A stretch of DNA of 64,000 nt from Siphonodentalium dalli (taxonomy: Eukaryota; Mollusca; Scaphopoda; Gadilida; Siphonodentaliidae). The stretch covers positions 136,560,960 to 136,624,959 of the forward strand of contig CP136062.1 of the NCBI GenBank assembly GCA_032622095.1, written 5' to 3'. The notes beneath the pieces are model-generated. The model saw nothing but the letters and a program-made list of their open reading frames with translations, was not told where the DNA came from and did no database searches. The stretch's first letter is position 1; the number at the start of each line of letters is the position of its first letter. This document shows positions 10,169 through 21,760 of this stretch, piece by piece. The position numbers and the translations under genes are program-made.

Positions 10169-10948
10169 GTTCGTCGTAGTAATATGTGTTTCGTTTGATG
10201 GTGCTTTAGTTTACTCTCTGAATAACGAATAACAGGTCGATGATACAAAAACGTCTTAATTATATTACTAGCAAGCCAGGTTAACGTTCTCTGTAAACTT
10301 CAGACCCATATTATACAGTATATAGTATGTCAGTATATACGTGTGACTCTGAGTATGTTTGCAGACTGGCATGCAGGAATAATTTATTTTCAGCAAAGTT
10401 TCCTTTTTCCAGCAGATGAAGTCGATAAAGTAAACTGTGTCTGCGGTTAACACTTTTTCTGGAACCTTTTGCATAGTTACGAAAAAAGTTAAGGATGTGC
10501 CTTACCTTGACATCATAGACAGTTAATTTTTTTAAAGAAAATTGGTCCCAAAATTGCAGCAAAATTATTGAGTTATCAACAGCAAGCACAATGTTCGTTT
10601 CCAACATGGTAAAATTGACTCAAACTAATATTGTGTAACTATGATATCATATAAACAGTATAGTCCAGAAGTATATATTTTGAACCAGAAACGTTTGAGG
10701 TCATATTTACTCGTGTTTGGTAACTTTGGTTACCGTAAAAAATATTTCTGAGTCAAAGTCATTGACACATATCCAGACAACATACGCTACCCTGTGCATT
10801 CGTCAATGATTCGTGCGTGGTTTGGAATTGGAAATATATCTTTAATCGCGTTTCAGTTAAAGATGTGTGATAGCAGATGGATGGCATGTCGTGTTTCTCG
10901 CATGCGTTTGGTATAGTTGTGTAACAAACTAACTCGACATATATGGAA
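10169..10948. other. Intergenic, no gene recognised
   Basis: Short minus-strand open frames (10268-10607) show no motif and no codon pattern I can support. Confidence 0.5.
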
Positions 10949-10950
10949 TA

Positions 10951-12160
10951 ACCCTTTCATGGCGGGATCTGCGCTGGCGCAACATTAAAAACCCTGTGCC
11001 AATGCATTCTCTTATATATGCGAGTCGACCATAGGTCGCCTCGCACATATAATAGATTGCATTGGCCTAACAATTGTTTATCATATTTTCTTACATTCTT
11101 TAACAATTTTTATCATTTTATATCATAGTTTCTAAAATTCTTTAACAATTTTTATCATTTGTTGTAATTTTGTCTTAGTCTATAACAATTTTTATCGTTT
11201 TTCTGATATTCTTTAACAATTTTATAATATTTTATCATTATTTCTTACATTCTTATAAATTTTTATCATTTTTTATAATTTTTTCTAACATTATTTATTT
11301 TTATCATTATTTTTATCATTATTTACTACATTCTTTAAAAAAAAAAAAAAAATTAATTACATTCTTACATTCTTTAACATATAAAATTTGTTAAAGAATG
11401 TACATTCTTCTTACATTCTTTAATATATGAAATTTGGTAGGCCAATGTATTCACTTATATATGCGAGGCGACCTATGATCGACTCACATATATAAGAGAA
11501 TAATAGTTTTGTACGTTTCGACGAATAGTATCAAAACTTTTGTCTATATGGATACGTCGTGATATGGCTTTATTGCTAAAACGACACTAAACCCCAATCA
11601 ATCAATCATATATGGATACGAGTAATTACAATTGAATGGTCACCGAAATGTGTTGAGTGCACGTTCGGTGACTGCACGATTTGTTAAGGTTAATTACGAG
11701 TGAGCAGTATTACAATACAAATGTGTTTACACCTTTGGCGTTATGAGTGGAAGAGATCACTTTCGCCAGTTTGCTTTCAGCGCATGGTTCCACAACAAAT
11801 ATATTATACAAAAAGTATAGCATACAATAAAGGCAAAAAAAAATCTGATGTATACACAACAGTTGTATAAATAATTGTATATCATATATTTTGTAATGAA
11901 ACAAATTGATTCGTGTTAAATTCATGTAATGTATGAGGTATTATTCCATGCTTTCAGAGTGTTTTTCCCCAAATAATGGGTTTCATCTCTGTTTTAACGC
12001 AGGAATAATAGCCTCTGTGATATGCCTCTTTGCTGATTTTGCACAATAAAGCAGACTCTGGCTATTTGCATAAATTTGTGTTGTAATTTATAGTAGAAGG
12101 GTAGACTGCATTGGCACAGAGTTTTCGCAAAAAATCAGGAAGCTACAGTCATGAAAGGGA
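10951..12160. mobile_element. TA-flanked inverted-terminal element, long copy
   Basis: Ends ACCCTTTCATG (10951) and CATGAAAGGGA (12160), both flanked by TA (10949-10950, 12161-12162), as expected for a Tc1/mariner-type target duplication. Subterminal blocks (CTGCGCTGGCGCAACATTAAA; GTGCCAATGCATTCTC; GCATTGGCACAG...GGAAGCT) match the short copy at 42500-42727. Inside are two inverted copies of a TATATATGCGAGTCGACC hairpin block (about 11008-11072 and 11438-11505). No transposase seen, so non-autonomous. Confidence 0.65.
11080..11430. repeat. T-rich degenerate tandem repeat
   Basis: Many imperfect copies of a 30-40 bp unit built on ACATTCTTTAACAATTTTTATC, plus a 16-A run near 11337-11352. It lies between the two inverted hairpin blocks of the surrounding element. 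Confidence 0.75.
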
Positions 12161-12559
12161 TAAGGATCTAAACGACGTTGGGAATCTGTCGGCTGCTATA
12201 GTTATCTATTTGCGCCTTCACGTATAAGTGTGGTAACCTCAACACACGTTATCCAATTTGACTAATTTCAATTCCATGCATTAGTATCTCGGATGATACC
12301 GAAAACGTGTCCTGCCCAAATGTTATTTCGTGAGTCATGTCTCCTATATTGTTTTCAGGGAATAAGTAACTGGTGTCACCCACTTTCGGGACATGTTATA
12401 CTGATGTTTCCATCTGGAAGTTATATAATTATGTTCTAAATCTAAGATGACTATTCAAAAGCTGTTGAAGTTTCCCCTTCAAGTTGAGTATACGTTTTGA
12501 TTTGTCGCGCTGTCAGAAAATGCATGTATGTAAATAATAAATTAAATAATCGTAACACC
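12161..12559. other. Intergenic, no gene recognised
   Basis: No repeat or coding signal I can name. Confidence 0.4.
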
Positions 12560-13060
12560 ACTTCACCTTTTTATATCACGGTATGTAACATTTTGAGTAC
12601 AGATTAATCGCTCACATGTCGGGGGGGTGAAAAAATGTTCAGGCAAGTATGCTGATTTTTTGCTTTCGAACCTTGTTGGGACCCACCCACCCCGCGTCCA
12701 AATTTTTTTCCGTTTTCGGCAGTTTTTTCCCGACCATTTTTGGACACCCACCCTTTTAACATTAAAACAGAGATTTGCGGGGGGAAATTCACTGTAAACA
12801 GCTGTATATGAATTTCTGTGCATACTATTTGTCATGGATGCTAACATTGACATGTAAATAGGAACGAGCCATTTTGGGGTCATTCGGCCAAAAAACATGG
12901 CTGCCGGCGGCCATCTTGGATTTCAAAATTCAATCCATTAGCATGGGCTACAGGCTATACTGTTTGTCTGCTCGTCGTGAAATTTTTCATTTATGTTAAT
13001 ATTGACATTCTAAGGTGTTTTAAGCAAAACTCATTGCAAAAACAGTCAACAAGACTGTTG
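12560..13060. repeat. Dispersed repeat, copy 1 of a local direct pair
   Basis: About 450 bp shared with 13850-14310 in the same orientation: G-run, TTGTTGGGACCCACCCACCC, TTTTTCCGTTTTCGGCAG, CAGCTGTATATGAATTTCTG, then ATGGCTGCCGGCGGCCATC and GCATGGGCTACAGGCTATAC. The GGCNGCC...GGCCATCTTGGATTT motif recurs at 31940-32400. Open frames here are repeat translations. Confidence 0.8.
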
Positions 13061-13172
13061 TGTACCAAGAAGACCTGGTCTAGTACCTGAACAGTAAATA
13101 CGCAATCTTCTTGATCTCAGAAACACTTATTGAAACCATATACTGTAAAAACAGAATGACACGAGTTTGTTA

Positions 13173-13281
13173 ATGGGTTTGTTGATAGGAGACGAGTGCT
13201 AGAGCGGAAGAATAGAACGAGAGGCCCAACCTCTAGTGCTATCCTTCCTCGATGGTTCAAGTGCCGTATCAACAAACCCAT
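13173..13281. repeat. Small inverted repeat with 15-bp arms
   Basis: ATGGGTTTGTTGATA (13173-13187) pairs exactly with TATCAACAAACCCAT (13267-13281). The loop is about 80 nt and holds a second weak AGTGCTA pairing. It lies between the two copies of the direct repeat. Possibly a tiny MITE. Confidence 0.5.
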
Positions 13282-13849
13282 CAATATACGTATCGTTCTG
13301 TGTTTATTACACGCGTCATCCGTCCTAGAATCAGTCCAGTGCACAATAAATACAGGCTTACAAGGATCATTTAGGCACATACAGGGCTTGTTTTGTCATG
13401 TGTGATGATGCTTTTATTGTATAGTTCCGTTGTCATGGTTGAGGCGAACGTCATCGTGTACGTCAACGAGATCCGTATCTGTGAATATGGAACAGCAATA
13501 ACACTGGACTACTAGGAACAATCGTGTAATAAAATGTATGGAATCAGAGAGCAATACAAATCCCCTCCTCATCTTCAGAAACGTCAAAGAGTGTTACATG
13601 GTGGTATCATCCTGATATGTTATTTATTCCTAGCTTTTTGGCAACGTTCGTGCATTTTGGTCACTGGACTGAAGTGTACAAGTGATAACGAGTCGTTTCT
13701 TGTCAGCTTGGGAATACAGTATACATATAATACTATATAATTAAGTGGATTGTTGCATTAAATTTTCACCTCCAAAACTTTGAACATTTTGACTGTTGTT
13801 CCACATCTGGGTACTCGGTTATATTTTCCGGTAATTAATTTCCTGTAGT

Positions 13850-14310
13850 GTCAGGGGGGGGGGGGGGGTCGGAAAACATTTGCAGGCACGTATGCTGATT
13901 TTTTACTTTCGACCCTTGTTGGGACCCACCCACCCCCGCGTCCAATTTTTTTTCCGTTTTTGGCAGTTTTTTCCGACCATTTTTGGATACCCACCCCCTT
14001 TTAACACTAAAACAGAGATTTGCGTGGGGAAATTCACAGTAAACAGCTGTATATGAATTTCTGTGCATACTATTAGTCATGGATGTTAACATTGACATGT
14101 AAATAGGAACAAGTCATTTTGGGGTCATTCGGTCAAAAAAAACATGGCTGCCAGCAGCCATCTTGGATTTCAAAATTCAATCCATTAGCATGGGCTACAG
14201 GCTATACTGTTTGTCTGATCACTATGAAATTTGTCATTTATGTTAATATTGACATATATATGTGTTTTAAGCCAAACTCACTGCAAAAACAGTCAAAAAG
14301 ACTTGCAGGA
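13850..14310. repeat. Dispersed repeat, copy 2 of the local direct pair
   Basis: Starts at a 15-G run (13854-13868) and repeats the blocks of 12560-13060 about 1.26 kb downstream. It is followed by a CCACCCATACACCCACCC stretch and a 13-C run (14402-14414), so this copy is bracketed by a G run and a C run. Confidence 0.8.
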
Positions 14311-14499
14311 AAAATATTTTTGAGTTGCGGAAAAAATTGTTTGTTGGTCCTATCGACAACCACCCATACACCCACCCACCCCGGCATTCGTGCCCGGAAT
14401 TCCCCCCCCCCCCCTGGTAGTGTTAGAATGTTTTCTAGGTTTTTCTAGGTTTCTTAATATTTGAAATTGCTAGAAACACATGTGATGAATTACGATGAT

Positions 14500-14821
14500 G
14501 AAATGACGAGTAGTTGACGATTATGATGATTGAATGATATTGGTGATGATGATGATGATGGTGATGATTATGATGATGATGATGATGACGTTATGATGAT
14601 GATGATGATGAGTGCATGATCGATCGAGCTACTGATGACGACGATTATATTGACGACGATAGTTGAGGACGATAGTGGTAGCGATGACGATGACGATGAT
14701 GACTGCATGGTAGTGGTGATAATGATGATAATGAAGATGTTGATATGCCTTCTAATGATGACGGTGGTGATGACAACGAAGATGATGATTATGATTATGA
14801 TGATGAGAATTATGATGATTG

Positions 14822-14852
<31 letters not shown>

Positions 14853-14910
14853 AATCATGATGATGATGATGCTGATGATGATGATGATGATAATGATGAC
14901 TATGTTGTAA
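14500..14910. repeat. GAT/ATG trinucleotide microsatellite region
   Basis: Long interrupted GAT repeat. It gives poly-Asp, poly-Met or poly-Ile frames on the two strands; these are translations of the repeat, not genes. Confidence 0.95.
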
Positions 14911-14989
14911 ATAGTGTGTATATGTTCATATTCATCTCTAATTTCATGTTAATTCATGATTGAGTTATTAAAGCATTCCATTCTTATAT

Positions 14990-15475
14990 TTTTAGACATT
15001 TGAGAATATTTTTCTTAATTTTGTCTAGAAAGTAAGAAAGTTCCTTTCTTAACATATTAGAAATAAATTCTAGATTTAAGAAGTTTATTTTCTAGATATT
15101 ACATCAAGAACAGTTTCTAAGAGTGTACTCCCAAAATTTTATAGTCTAGAAAACTTGTTCTTGCATTTGAGAAAATATTTCTTAATTTTTTCTAGATATT
15201 TAGAAAAAGACTTTTTAGGATGTAAGAAAATATTCTTAACTTTTCTAGATATTGAGAAAAAGACTCTAGGATTTACGAAATTATTTCTTACTATAAGAAA
15301 ATATGAGAACAATAATTAATGCGTTCTTAGAAAACATTAAGAAAATATTCTCATAATTTAGAATTTAAATTTCTATAAGAAATAAATTTTCTAAATATTT
15401 GAAAATTTGATGTAATAAACTTGTCTAGGTACTCTCCCAAGATGATATTTCTTGTTTTAATTTTGTTTTCTAAAA
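14990..15475. repeat. AT-rich array of TCTAGA/TAAGAAA motifs
   Basis: Roughly a dozen imperfect copies of TTTCTAGATATTTAAGAAA-like units in both orientations, so the tract is rich in short inverted repeats. No coding signal. Confidence 0.65.
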
Positions 15476-17160
15476 AAAAAATAAGAAATCCGTTTTGGTA
15501 GTGTACAGATAGACATATATATTTGCTACCGCACCCACCATTGGGGAAAGCTTTTCTGATTAGTAACTTCAGTTTTCTACCTGCATTTCAGAGAACTAAA
15601 CACCCCTATGTGAATGGAAAGAAATTCTTCAACGGCATGGAGGTCATTTATAAAGTTTGATTAAAACACTGATTAAAAGGGAAAATATTCAACTCTTGAT
15701 AAACAAAAATCGGGATCCATGCATATGAACAGAAATCTCGGGTCCAAAATTTGGTGAATTGTCTGTATCTATGCCGCCTTGTCAATCTTCTTCAAATCAA
15801 CATGTATATATAGACTATAGCATAAAAAAGAGTAAGAGATAATCACATGTGCTGTTGCTCATTACGTTGGTTCCCGCGGAGAAAAATCAACACACCGTTA
15901 TACGCTAGTCCCATGTCACTCATATGATAGAAAGCATCAACTCAACTTAACTACTGCATCTTTCATCTGTCGTGGCATGCCAGTAATTTTGACAAGCATC
16001 GGAAACCACATGAGATTCTGTGAAGCTCCTGACTATAACTACACAGACAGGTTAATTGTTGCTTTTAGAGTAAGTCTGCACTCTACGCTAAGGCCGAGGA
16101 ATACACATCTCTTATCTATACTTACAAACGATGCGAAGGCGGTATCTAATTATTGCTTGCGTCCGATTTTAGAACGGGCATCTCTTAGCATATAGTCAGC
16201 TTTCACATTCCTCCCCGTGCCAAAGAGCGAAATTGTTTTGAAGAGTATTTATCGCGCTATCAGGATGATGGCACGTTATTTCGGTATATAAGATGATACA
16301 CGTGGAGATTCGCTTATACAAAGGAATGGGTCATTGAGAAACTGCGTGTAAAGTAAACACTTAAACGACGTGGAAATACGTTCTCATATACGTGGAAGTA
16401 CGTTTAGCATAGTTGTGTACCGACCTCAAACGTGTGAACGGAATAATAACATGGGATTGTGCGCGCGGAGAGATTGAGGCGCCCCTTTGGACTATACAGA
16501 TAGGACATATTTCAAACAGGAGCTCGCGTTGCAAGATAATTATTTGCTGGTGGTTTTATCTCATCTTCGAGTTTTTTATGTCACGTGCTCATCTATCCTG
16601 AATATTGATGTTCTTCTTGGGAGTTGCTGTTGCTACTGTTTGTCGTTTCATTTGTGGATTGGCGACAGATCACCGGGAACAGGGCCTTTGTTGAGCTTTG
16701 TAACTTGAGACACGTCTCCTACGCATAACTCTCTAGATGATGACTCCAATGAATTGTTAAAGAAATTTATTGGACCCAGGCGTATTGTATATACGTGTCT
16801 TTTCTGTCTGAGAGCATCAAAAACTCACTTTGAAGATTATTTGAGAAACCAATGAGATGCCTTTTCGCCGTGTGATTAATACCTGAAGGGCTCTACTTCT
16901 CGCGTGTTTCACTCTTTAGCTATAGTTTTTTTTTATGATTTATACGGAGGAATTCTATAGGAAGAATCGATATCGTTAAATTAAATCACAGAAAACGTGG
17001 TGATTCTCATTTAGCCGCAGAATCATTCGTGAAAAGTGGCTCGTGTTGCTGTCTTGTCTGTTTACGTGTGCGTTATTGAAAAGACATCAACCGATACATC
17101 AGGGAAATCGACGGAATTCGTTTCAGCGCCGACAACAGTTTCACTTTTGAAAACGACGTG
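15476..17160. other. Upstream region of the coiled-coil/propeller gene
   Basis: No upstream exon with RING or B-box Cys/His spacing seen on the plus strand. Short open frames (15977, 16413, 17036) have no motif. A TAA in frame directly before the ATG (17161-17163) closes the frame of the gene below. Confidence 0.5.
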
Positions 17161-17172
17161 TAATTTTCCAAC

Positions 17173-18645
17173 ATGGAAGCTCTGGGTGTTCTCAAAGGAC
17201 GAGTGGAGTGTTTCAACAAACTGGAAACTTATTTGAAAGACGTTCGCGATGAAGGGAATAAAAAATCCGACGACTTCGAACAATTGTATGTGAACTCCAA
17301 AGAAGAGATTACTAAACAATGCGCTCGGATTGTTGAAAATGCCAAAAACTTGGAAAGTAAATTATTATCATCCTTGGAAACTGGATACTCAGAAGAAAGG
17401 AAGAAACTAGGCAATAGACTGAAAGAGGCAGAATCGTTGCTCAAATCTGTTACGAAGAACAAGGGTGACCTTGAAAAACAAGTTGCTGATATTTCGGAAA
17501 ATTCTAAAACGCCAAATATCAGTATTGAGGGCAACGACGTTAAAGAATGGATCGATAAGGTTACAACGCTTAATACTGACATGAACGCACCGAAAATTAG
17601 CTTCAGGGAAAAACCGTTCAAAGGACTGAAATCTGCTGATGAAATTGGTGATGTCATTATTCAACAGGTGCCGTTTGCTCATAAGTTACCTCCTGTGATA
17701 AAAATTCCTAAATTCACTAAGCCCGCTGAAGACGCCAAACCACAGCCGGCAAAACTAAAACCTAAATCGGAGCATAAACCTACAGAGGAACCAAAGAACC
17801 CGAAGAAGAAGCAACCAAAGAAAATGGCTGCTGGGGAAAAGGTCGACGACGAGGGACCGGAAGTTGAGGAACCAGAGAAGGAGGAAGGTGGTGAATTGTT
17901 GCCAGGAGGAGAGCTGCCTATGATTTATCTTTACAAGGACAACAACTTCTTTGTTATCACTGGAAATCCACATAAACTTATGTTATACAACAAGAAACGA
18001 TACCTGATAAAAGAAATTAAAATATCAACATGGCCACTTGATCTGTGTCTTTATGATGGTCACCTAGCCTTGAGCTTATACAATGACAATAAGATTGAAG
18101 TATATGATGCGGAATCGCTTGAAAAAGAAAGCGAAACGGACGTTGGTGGGAAATGCTACAGCGTTTGCAGAATCGGTGGAAACTTCATGGTATCCTTCCC
18201 AAGAGACAAGGTTGTTCGAAAAATTGCCGACAATGGTGATATCCTTGGGACAACTGAAAAGAAAGTTCTTGGTCGCCCAACGTTCTTGGTATCTCATCCA
18301 ACGAAACAACAGTTTCTTATTTCTGACAGCCAGAAACATACGATTGTCTGCTTCAGTGAAGACATGAGGCAACTGTGGATGTTCGTCGATCAACGCATCC
18401 TCAAGGACCCTCGTAAAATGTGGTATGTCGACTCGGGAATCTTGGTTTGTGGTGTCTGGTCAGATAATATTATTGAGATCACAGACAAAGGGAAGTATAA
18501 GCGGACGGTGATGAATCGGGAGGTGTGTGGTATAGAGAAACCCAGGAGCGTTTACGACAACCCATACAACGATACTATGGTCATGTCTGAAGACGGAGGC
18601 AAAGTGAAAATATTCCTAAAAGAGGATTTGGCAGATATTGATTGA
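17173..18645 (+). CDS. TRIM-like coiled-coil / beta-propeller protein lacking RING and B-box
   Basis: 490 residues in one exon. ATG 17173 has a good start context (CAACATGG) and an in-frame TAA four codons upstream. Residues about 5-110 are heptad-rich coiled coil (leader VLKGRVECFNKLETYL, then many KNLESKL/RLKEAESLL-type turns). About 110-185 is a hydrophilic linker, and about 185-245 a K/P/E-rich disordered tract. From about 248 (LPMIYLYKDNNFFVITG) to the end are repeated beta-strand units such as WPLDLCLYDGHLALSLYNDN and KIEVYD, typical of the NHL-like six-bladed propeller of TRIM2/3/56-like proteins, which are greatly expanded in molluscs. The N-terminal RING ubiquitin-ligase and B-box zinc modules are absent, so ligase activity is not expected. 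It could act as an adaptor or decoy that pairs with full TRIMs; that is inference. No AATAAA is seen close downstream. Confidence 0.8.
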   Translation: MEALGVLKGRVECFNKLETYLKDVRDEGNKKSDDFEQLYVNSKEEITKQCARIVENAKNLESKLLSSLETGYSEERKKLGNRLKEAESLLKSVTKNKGDLEKQVADISENSKTPNISIEGNDVKEWIDKVTTLNTDMNAPKISFREKPFKGLKSADEIGDVIIQQVPFAHKLPPVIKIPKFTKPAEDAKPQPAKLKPKSEHKPTEEPKNPKKKQPKKMAAGEKVDDEGPEVEEPEKEEGGELLPGGELPMIYLYKDNNFFVITGNPHKLMLYNKKRYLIKEIKISTWPLDLCLYDGHLALSLYNDNKIEVYDAESLEKESETDVGGKCYSVCRIGGNFMVSFPRDKVVRKIADNGDILGTTEKKVLGRPTFLVSHPTKQQFLISDSQKHTIVCFSEDMRQLWMFVDQRILKDPRKMWYVDSGILVCGVWSDNIIEITDKGKYKRTVMNREVCGIEKPRSVYDNPYNDTMVMSEDGGKVKIFLKEDLADID

Positions 18646-19376
18646 CATTATTATAGTAAGTGTATATAATTATAACAATGCTTTTCTCAATTTAGTCTCA
18701 TTTTATGGCAAAATGTACATGGTTGCGATATAGCTTTATATGGCAAAATGCCCGATGCTACATATATGTAGGCCTGCATGCATTGATGCGGGTTCGACTT
18801 CAATTTTCAATCTTTTAAAATGGAAATCCTATCTTAATTGATAGAGGAGGTATACAATATACCAAGATTTCATCGGCACCATTATTGCACTGACTTGAAT
18901 GTGATATCGGCTATGCCATCGCCATGCATCGCGTACCATGTTTTATTCCATATATAGATGATATACTATACTCGTCCCCAGTTTATAGCGGATATTACAA
19001 AACTCGCCCAGTAATTAGGTCTGGACCTCGCCACTGGGGGCGAGTTGTAGATTATATTTATTACATGATCCAAATGGGACGTGAAACTAATATACAAGGC
19101 ATGTGTATGGTCATGGTATTCTGACAAAAGTCAGAACTCGGTCACATACCAAGTTTGTCAGGCTGAAAAGTCTCATTCGAGATCACCGAATAAAGATCCG
19201 AATGCAAAATACCGAATTCCGGGGGACTCACACCCCCCCCCCATTGCAACATTTGTGAATGTATGTAGTCGTAGTGTGCGGTGCGTTGTCCGATCGGGCG
19301 CGGACATTAAATGCTGACTCGTGTATATTCGCCTCGGTGTGTGTGCAGATGTGTGTGTGTGCACAGGCCCATGGGG
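18646..19376. other. 3' flank and intergenic DNA
   Basis: Contains CTCGCC...GGGCGAG pairings near 18990-19050, a 10-C run (19233-19242) and a short GT-rich stretch (19338-19362). No gene recognised. Confidence 0.45.
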
Positions 19377-19776
19377 AAAATTACTAAAATACCAATATAG
19401 ACTATATATACCAGTGGCAAGGCTCAAATGATCGATTTTGTCTAAACCCACACCACCTATTAAAAACCCTAATAAATTATAGAATTCGATAATTACAGCC
19501 GAAATATCCCAAGTGTGTCTTATTGGCAATAAAATTCTCTTTCATTTGACATATAAATCGGCGAAATTAAACGAAGCGAAGTTGAGATATCGTATCGGAA
19601 ACTAGCGAAATCTACCGAAGAAATCGGGTCGTCAATCTCCCTGTCCGCACAGATGCCTTTGACCTAGTTATAAAATCAATATTTATTAGGGTTTTCATAG
19701 TTAGTGTGGTTTAGCCAAATTCGACCATTTGAACCTTGTCACTGGTATAGTCTATATGGGTATTTTAGTAATTTTG
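19377..19776. mobile_element. MITE with ~100-bp inverted ends
   Basis: The left end AAAATTACTAAAATACC (19377) is inverted at the right end GGTATTTTAGTAATTTT. Homology runs inward about 100 bp through TATAGACTATA, CCAGTG(G/A)CAAGG, TCTAAACCCACAC and AAAACCCTAATAAAT. The core of about 200 bp is noncoding. No target duplication was clear. Confidence 0.75.
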
Positions 19777-19799
19777 TGTGAAATTTGTTGTTAACCCAA

Positions 19800-19990
19800 G
19801 TGGGATATTTCCATACTTCCTAAGTTCCATAATTTTTGGACGGAAATAGCCATATCAGTTTGAAAATTTCCAACCACATGCATGGAATATCAGGTTGGAA
19901 ATTCCAACAGTTGAAATATTTGAGTTACCGTTTTGAAAATTCCAACACAGCGGGGGGGGGGGGGGGTGGAATTTGGAAGACCATCTATAT
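19800..19990. repeat. TTGGAAATTTCCAAC palindrome family with G run
   Basis: Several GGAAATTTCC-type palindromes, ending in a 15-G run (19952-19966). The same motif set recurs at 25605-25840, 30140-30905 and 41262-41480. Confidence 0.7.
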
Positions 19991-21660
19991 AAAAATCCCT
20001 GCCCGACCGATGTCGCTCGCGAGTGAAGTCGTATGAAACCTGGTATATTTTATAGTCGGTGCATCTGATAAATATTCAACCAATTTCACGATCAAGTTGA
20101 AGTCACCAGCGCATGTTCTATTTAATGACCCTTTTAATTCAGATTGTTTGGCTTCGGCAATCTGCTACGGCAACCCTTTATCGTGACCCAGCTTGCTTCA
20201 GCAAATGGCTTCGGCATTGCCGATTGCCTTAGCCAATTATGAGGGCTGCATTGTAATGACCTTGTAAACTCACAACATATCATCAACATGGAGGTGTCTT
20301 CTAGTACAACGAATTATTCAATTGCAATCATTTTCATTAGTGCATATACCATAAGTTGCATTGCTAGTATTCTTAGATTCTATTCATTAGAATGAAAATA
20401 TTGCACATATATACACAAATGATGATTTTCGCTATATGAGAGAAATGAATATTATAATATATTACTCCACCAACTTAACCAAGGTATTAATGTATGTGTA
20501 CTTGAAGTTATAATCAGTCACATGCATGTATATTTATATCACACGAAACCCCTATTATATCATTAAAAGGCCATTACATATTTCTTTATCTTGAATTTGT
20601 AACATATCACCTGACATCGCGCCAACAAAATGACCGCGCGTCTTTACATTGATTCGGGCGGATTAATACTATTTCGAAAACCCGCGAATGGCACTAACAC
20701 CAGACAACGCAAAATGGTTGCTTTGCTCATTAAGTTTAAATTCTTGTCCACCTTTGTAGCACTAACGAAAATAGGCACAAAAACAAAGAGGCAAATTGTG
20801 GGACTATATTTTCCGTCGCCAGCCGGAGAGCGCGCCATATTGTCGCATACATTTGTGAAGCGTCTCAGCCAACGCTGTAAATGTAAGCATTTTGCAGCTT
20901 CTTTTAAGGAATTTGATTTGTTAAAAAGGCACAAAGCTCCTGATTTGTTCATGTGATATACAAGATCTTCAACTCGTTATGTTGGGATGTATTTTATGAA
21001 ACTCTATATGCATGTATTGTATATGGCGATGAGTTTTCTTAAATTTGAAAACGTAATGCAACTTAATTTATAGAAATTCGTTTCCACTTATTGCATACGC
21101 ATTTTGAATAAATTGTACTGAGTGCATTTCACACATATTTCGGATAATTTGAAAACATGAAATTCTTATTGCATGACAGGCTGGCATTCGCCCTAGTCAC
21201 TCGTGTTGTTGCCCACGTATATATATATCGGTGTGAGTTATCTATGAGATAGCTATGACAGATCGATTTGGCAGCTGTATGCAGATTCGGTCGTTCCCTT
21301 TACACCCAGTGATGGAATGTGTACCGGTATTTTAAACTCACGTTCTCATCGAATGACTTGCTTTTTCTCTCGATATGGAATGGATAATTATATGGCACAT
21401 TTCAATAAATAGGGGCTTATATACCGTAATGTGTAAGATGCTGCGCATGCATGCATGCAGTGCATATAGCCCATCAGGTGGAAATAAGCTGTTGAAAATG
21501 GAGTGGAACTTATTCCCGGTTCCTTATTTCTTTTTCGAATCTTAAAAGAACAATGATCACCATGGCTGGGTGGCCAACCAAAATTAAAACCCACACATCT
21601 ACTTCACGAAGTTCTGTATAGGTTTCTATTGTGCAAAACAAACAGACAAAGGGTTATCTT
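19991..21660. other. Intergenic, no gene recognised
   Basis: A short imperfect palindrome of GGCTTCGGCAATC / GATTGCCTTAGCC type lies at 20148-20240. Opposing ~100-codon open frames at 20630-20956 have no recognisable domain; the plus frame has a fair ATG context, so a small unknown gene cannot be excluded. Confidence 0.45.
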
Positions 21661-21666
21661 AATTAC

Positions 21667-21760
21667 TAGCAGGGTTACCTGGCGTTGCCCTGGTTAAAGT
21701 GATGTGAAGCCTTCAACTGTAGATATTTGGTGGGGATAGAGGATACTCTTGTTCAAAGTG
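21667..21760 (+). repeat. LINE-like 3' tail fragment
   Basis: ACTAGCAGGGTTACCTGGCG followed by TTGCCCTGG has the ACTAGC...CCCGG.CTTGCCCGGG form seen near the 3' ends of many invertebrate non-LTR retroelements. Decayed and short. Confidence 0.45.

Noticed and set aside
14568-14963. Poly-Asp / poly-Ile / poly-Met open frames
   Set aside because: Translations of the GAT microsatellite.
17036-17236. Upstream start for the TRIM-like protein
   Set aside because: This frame differs from the main frame, and an in-frame TAA lies at 17161-17163.
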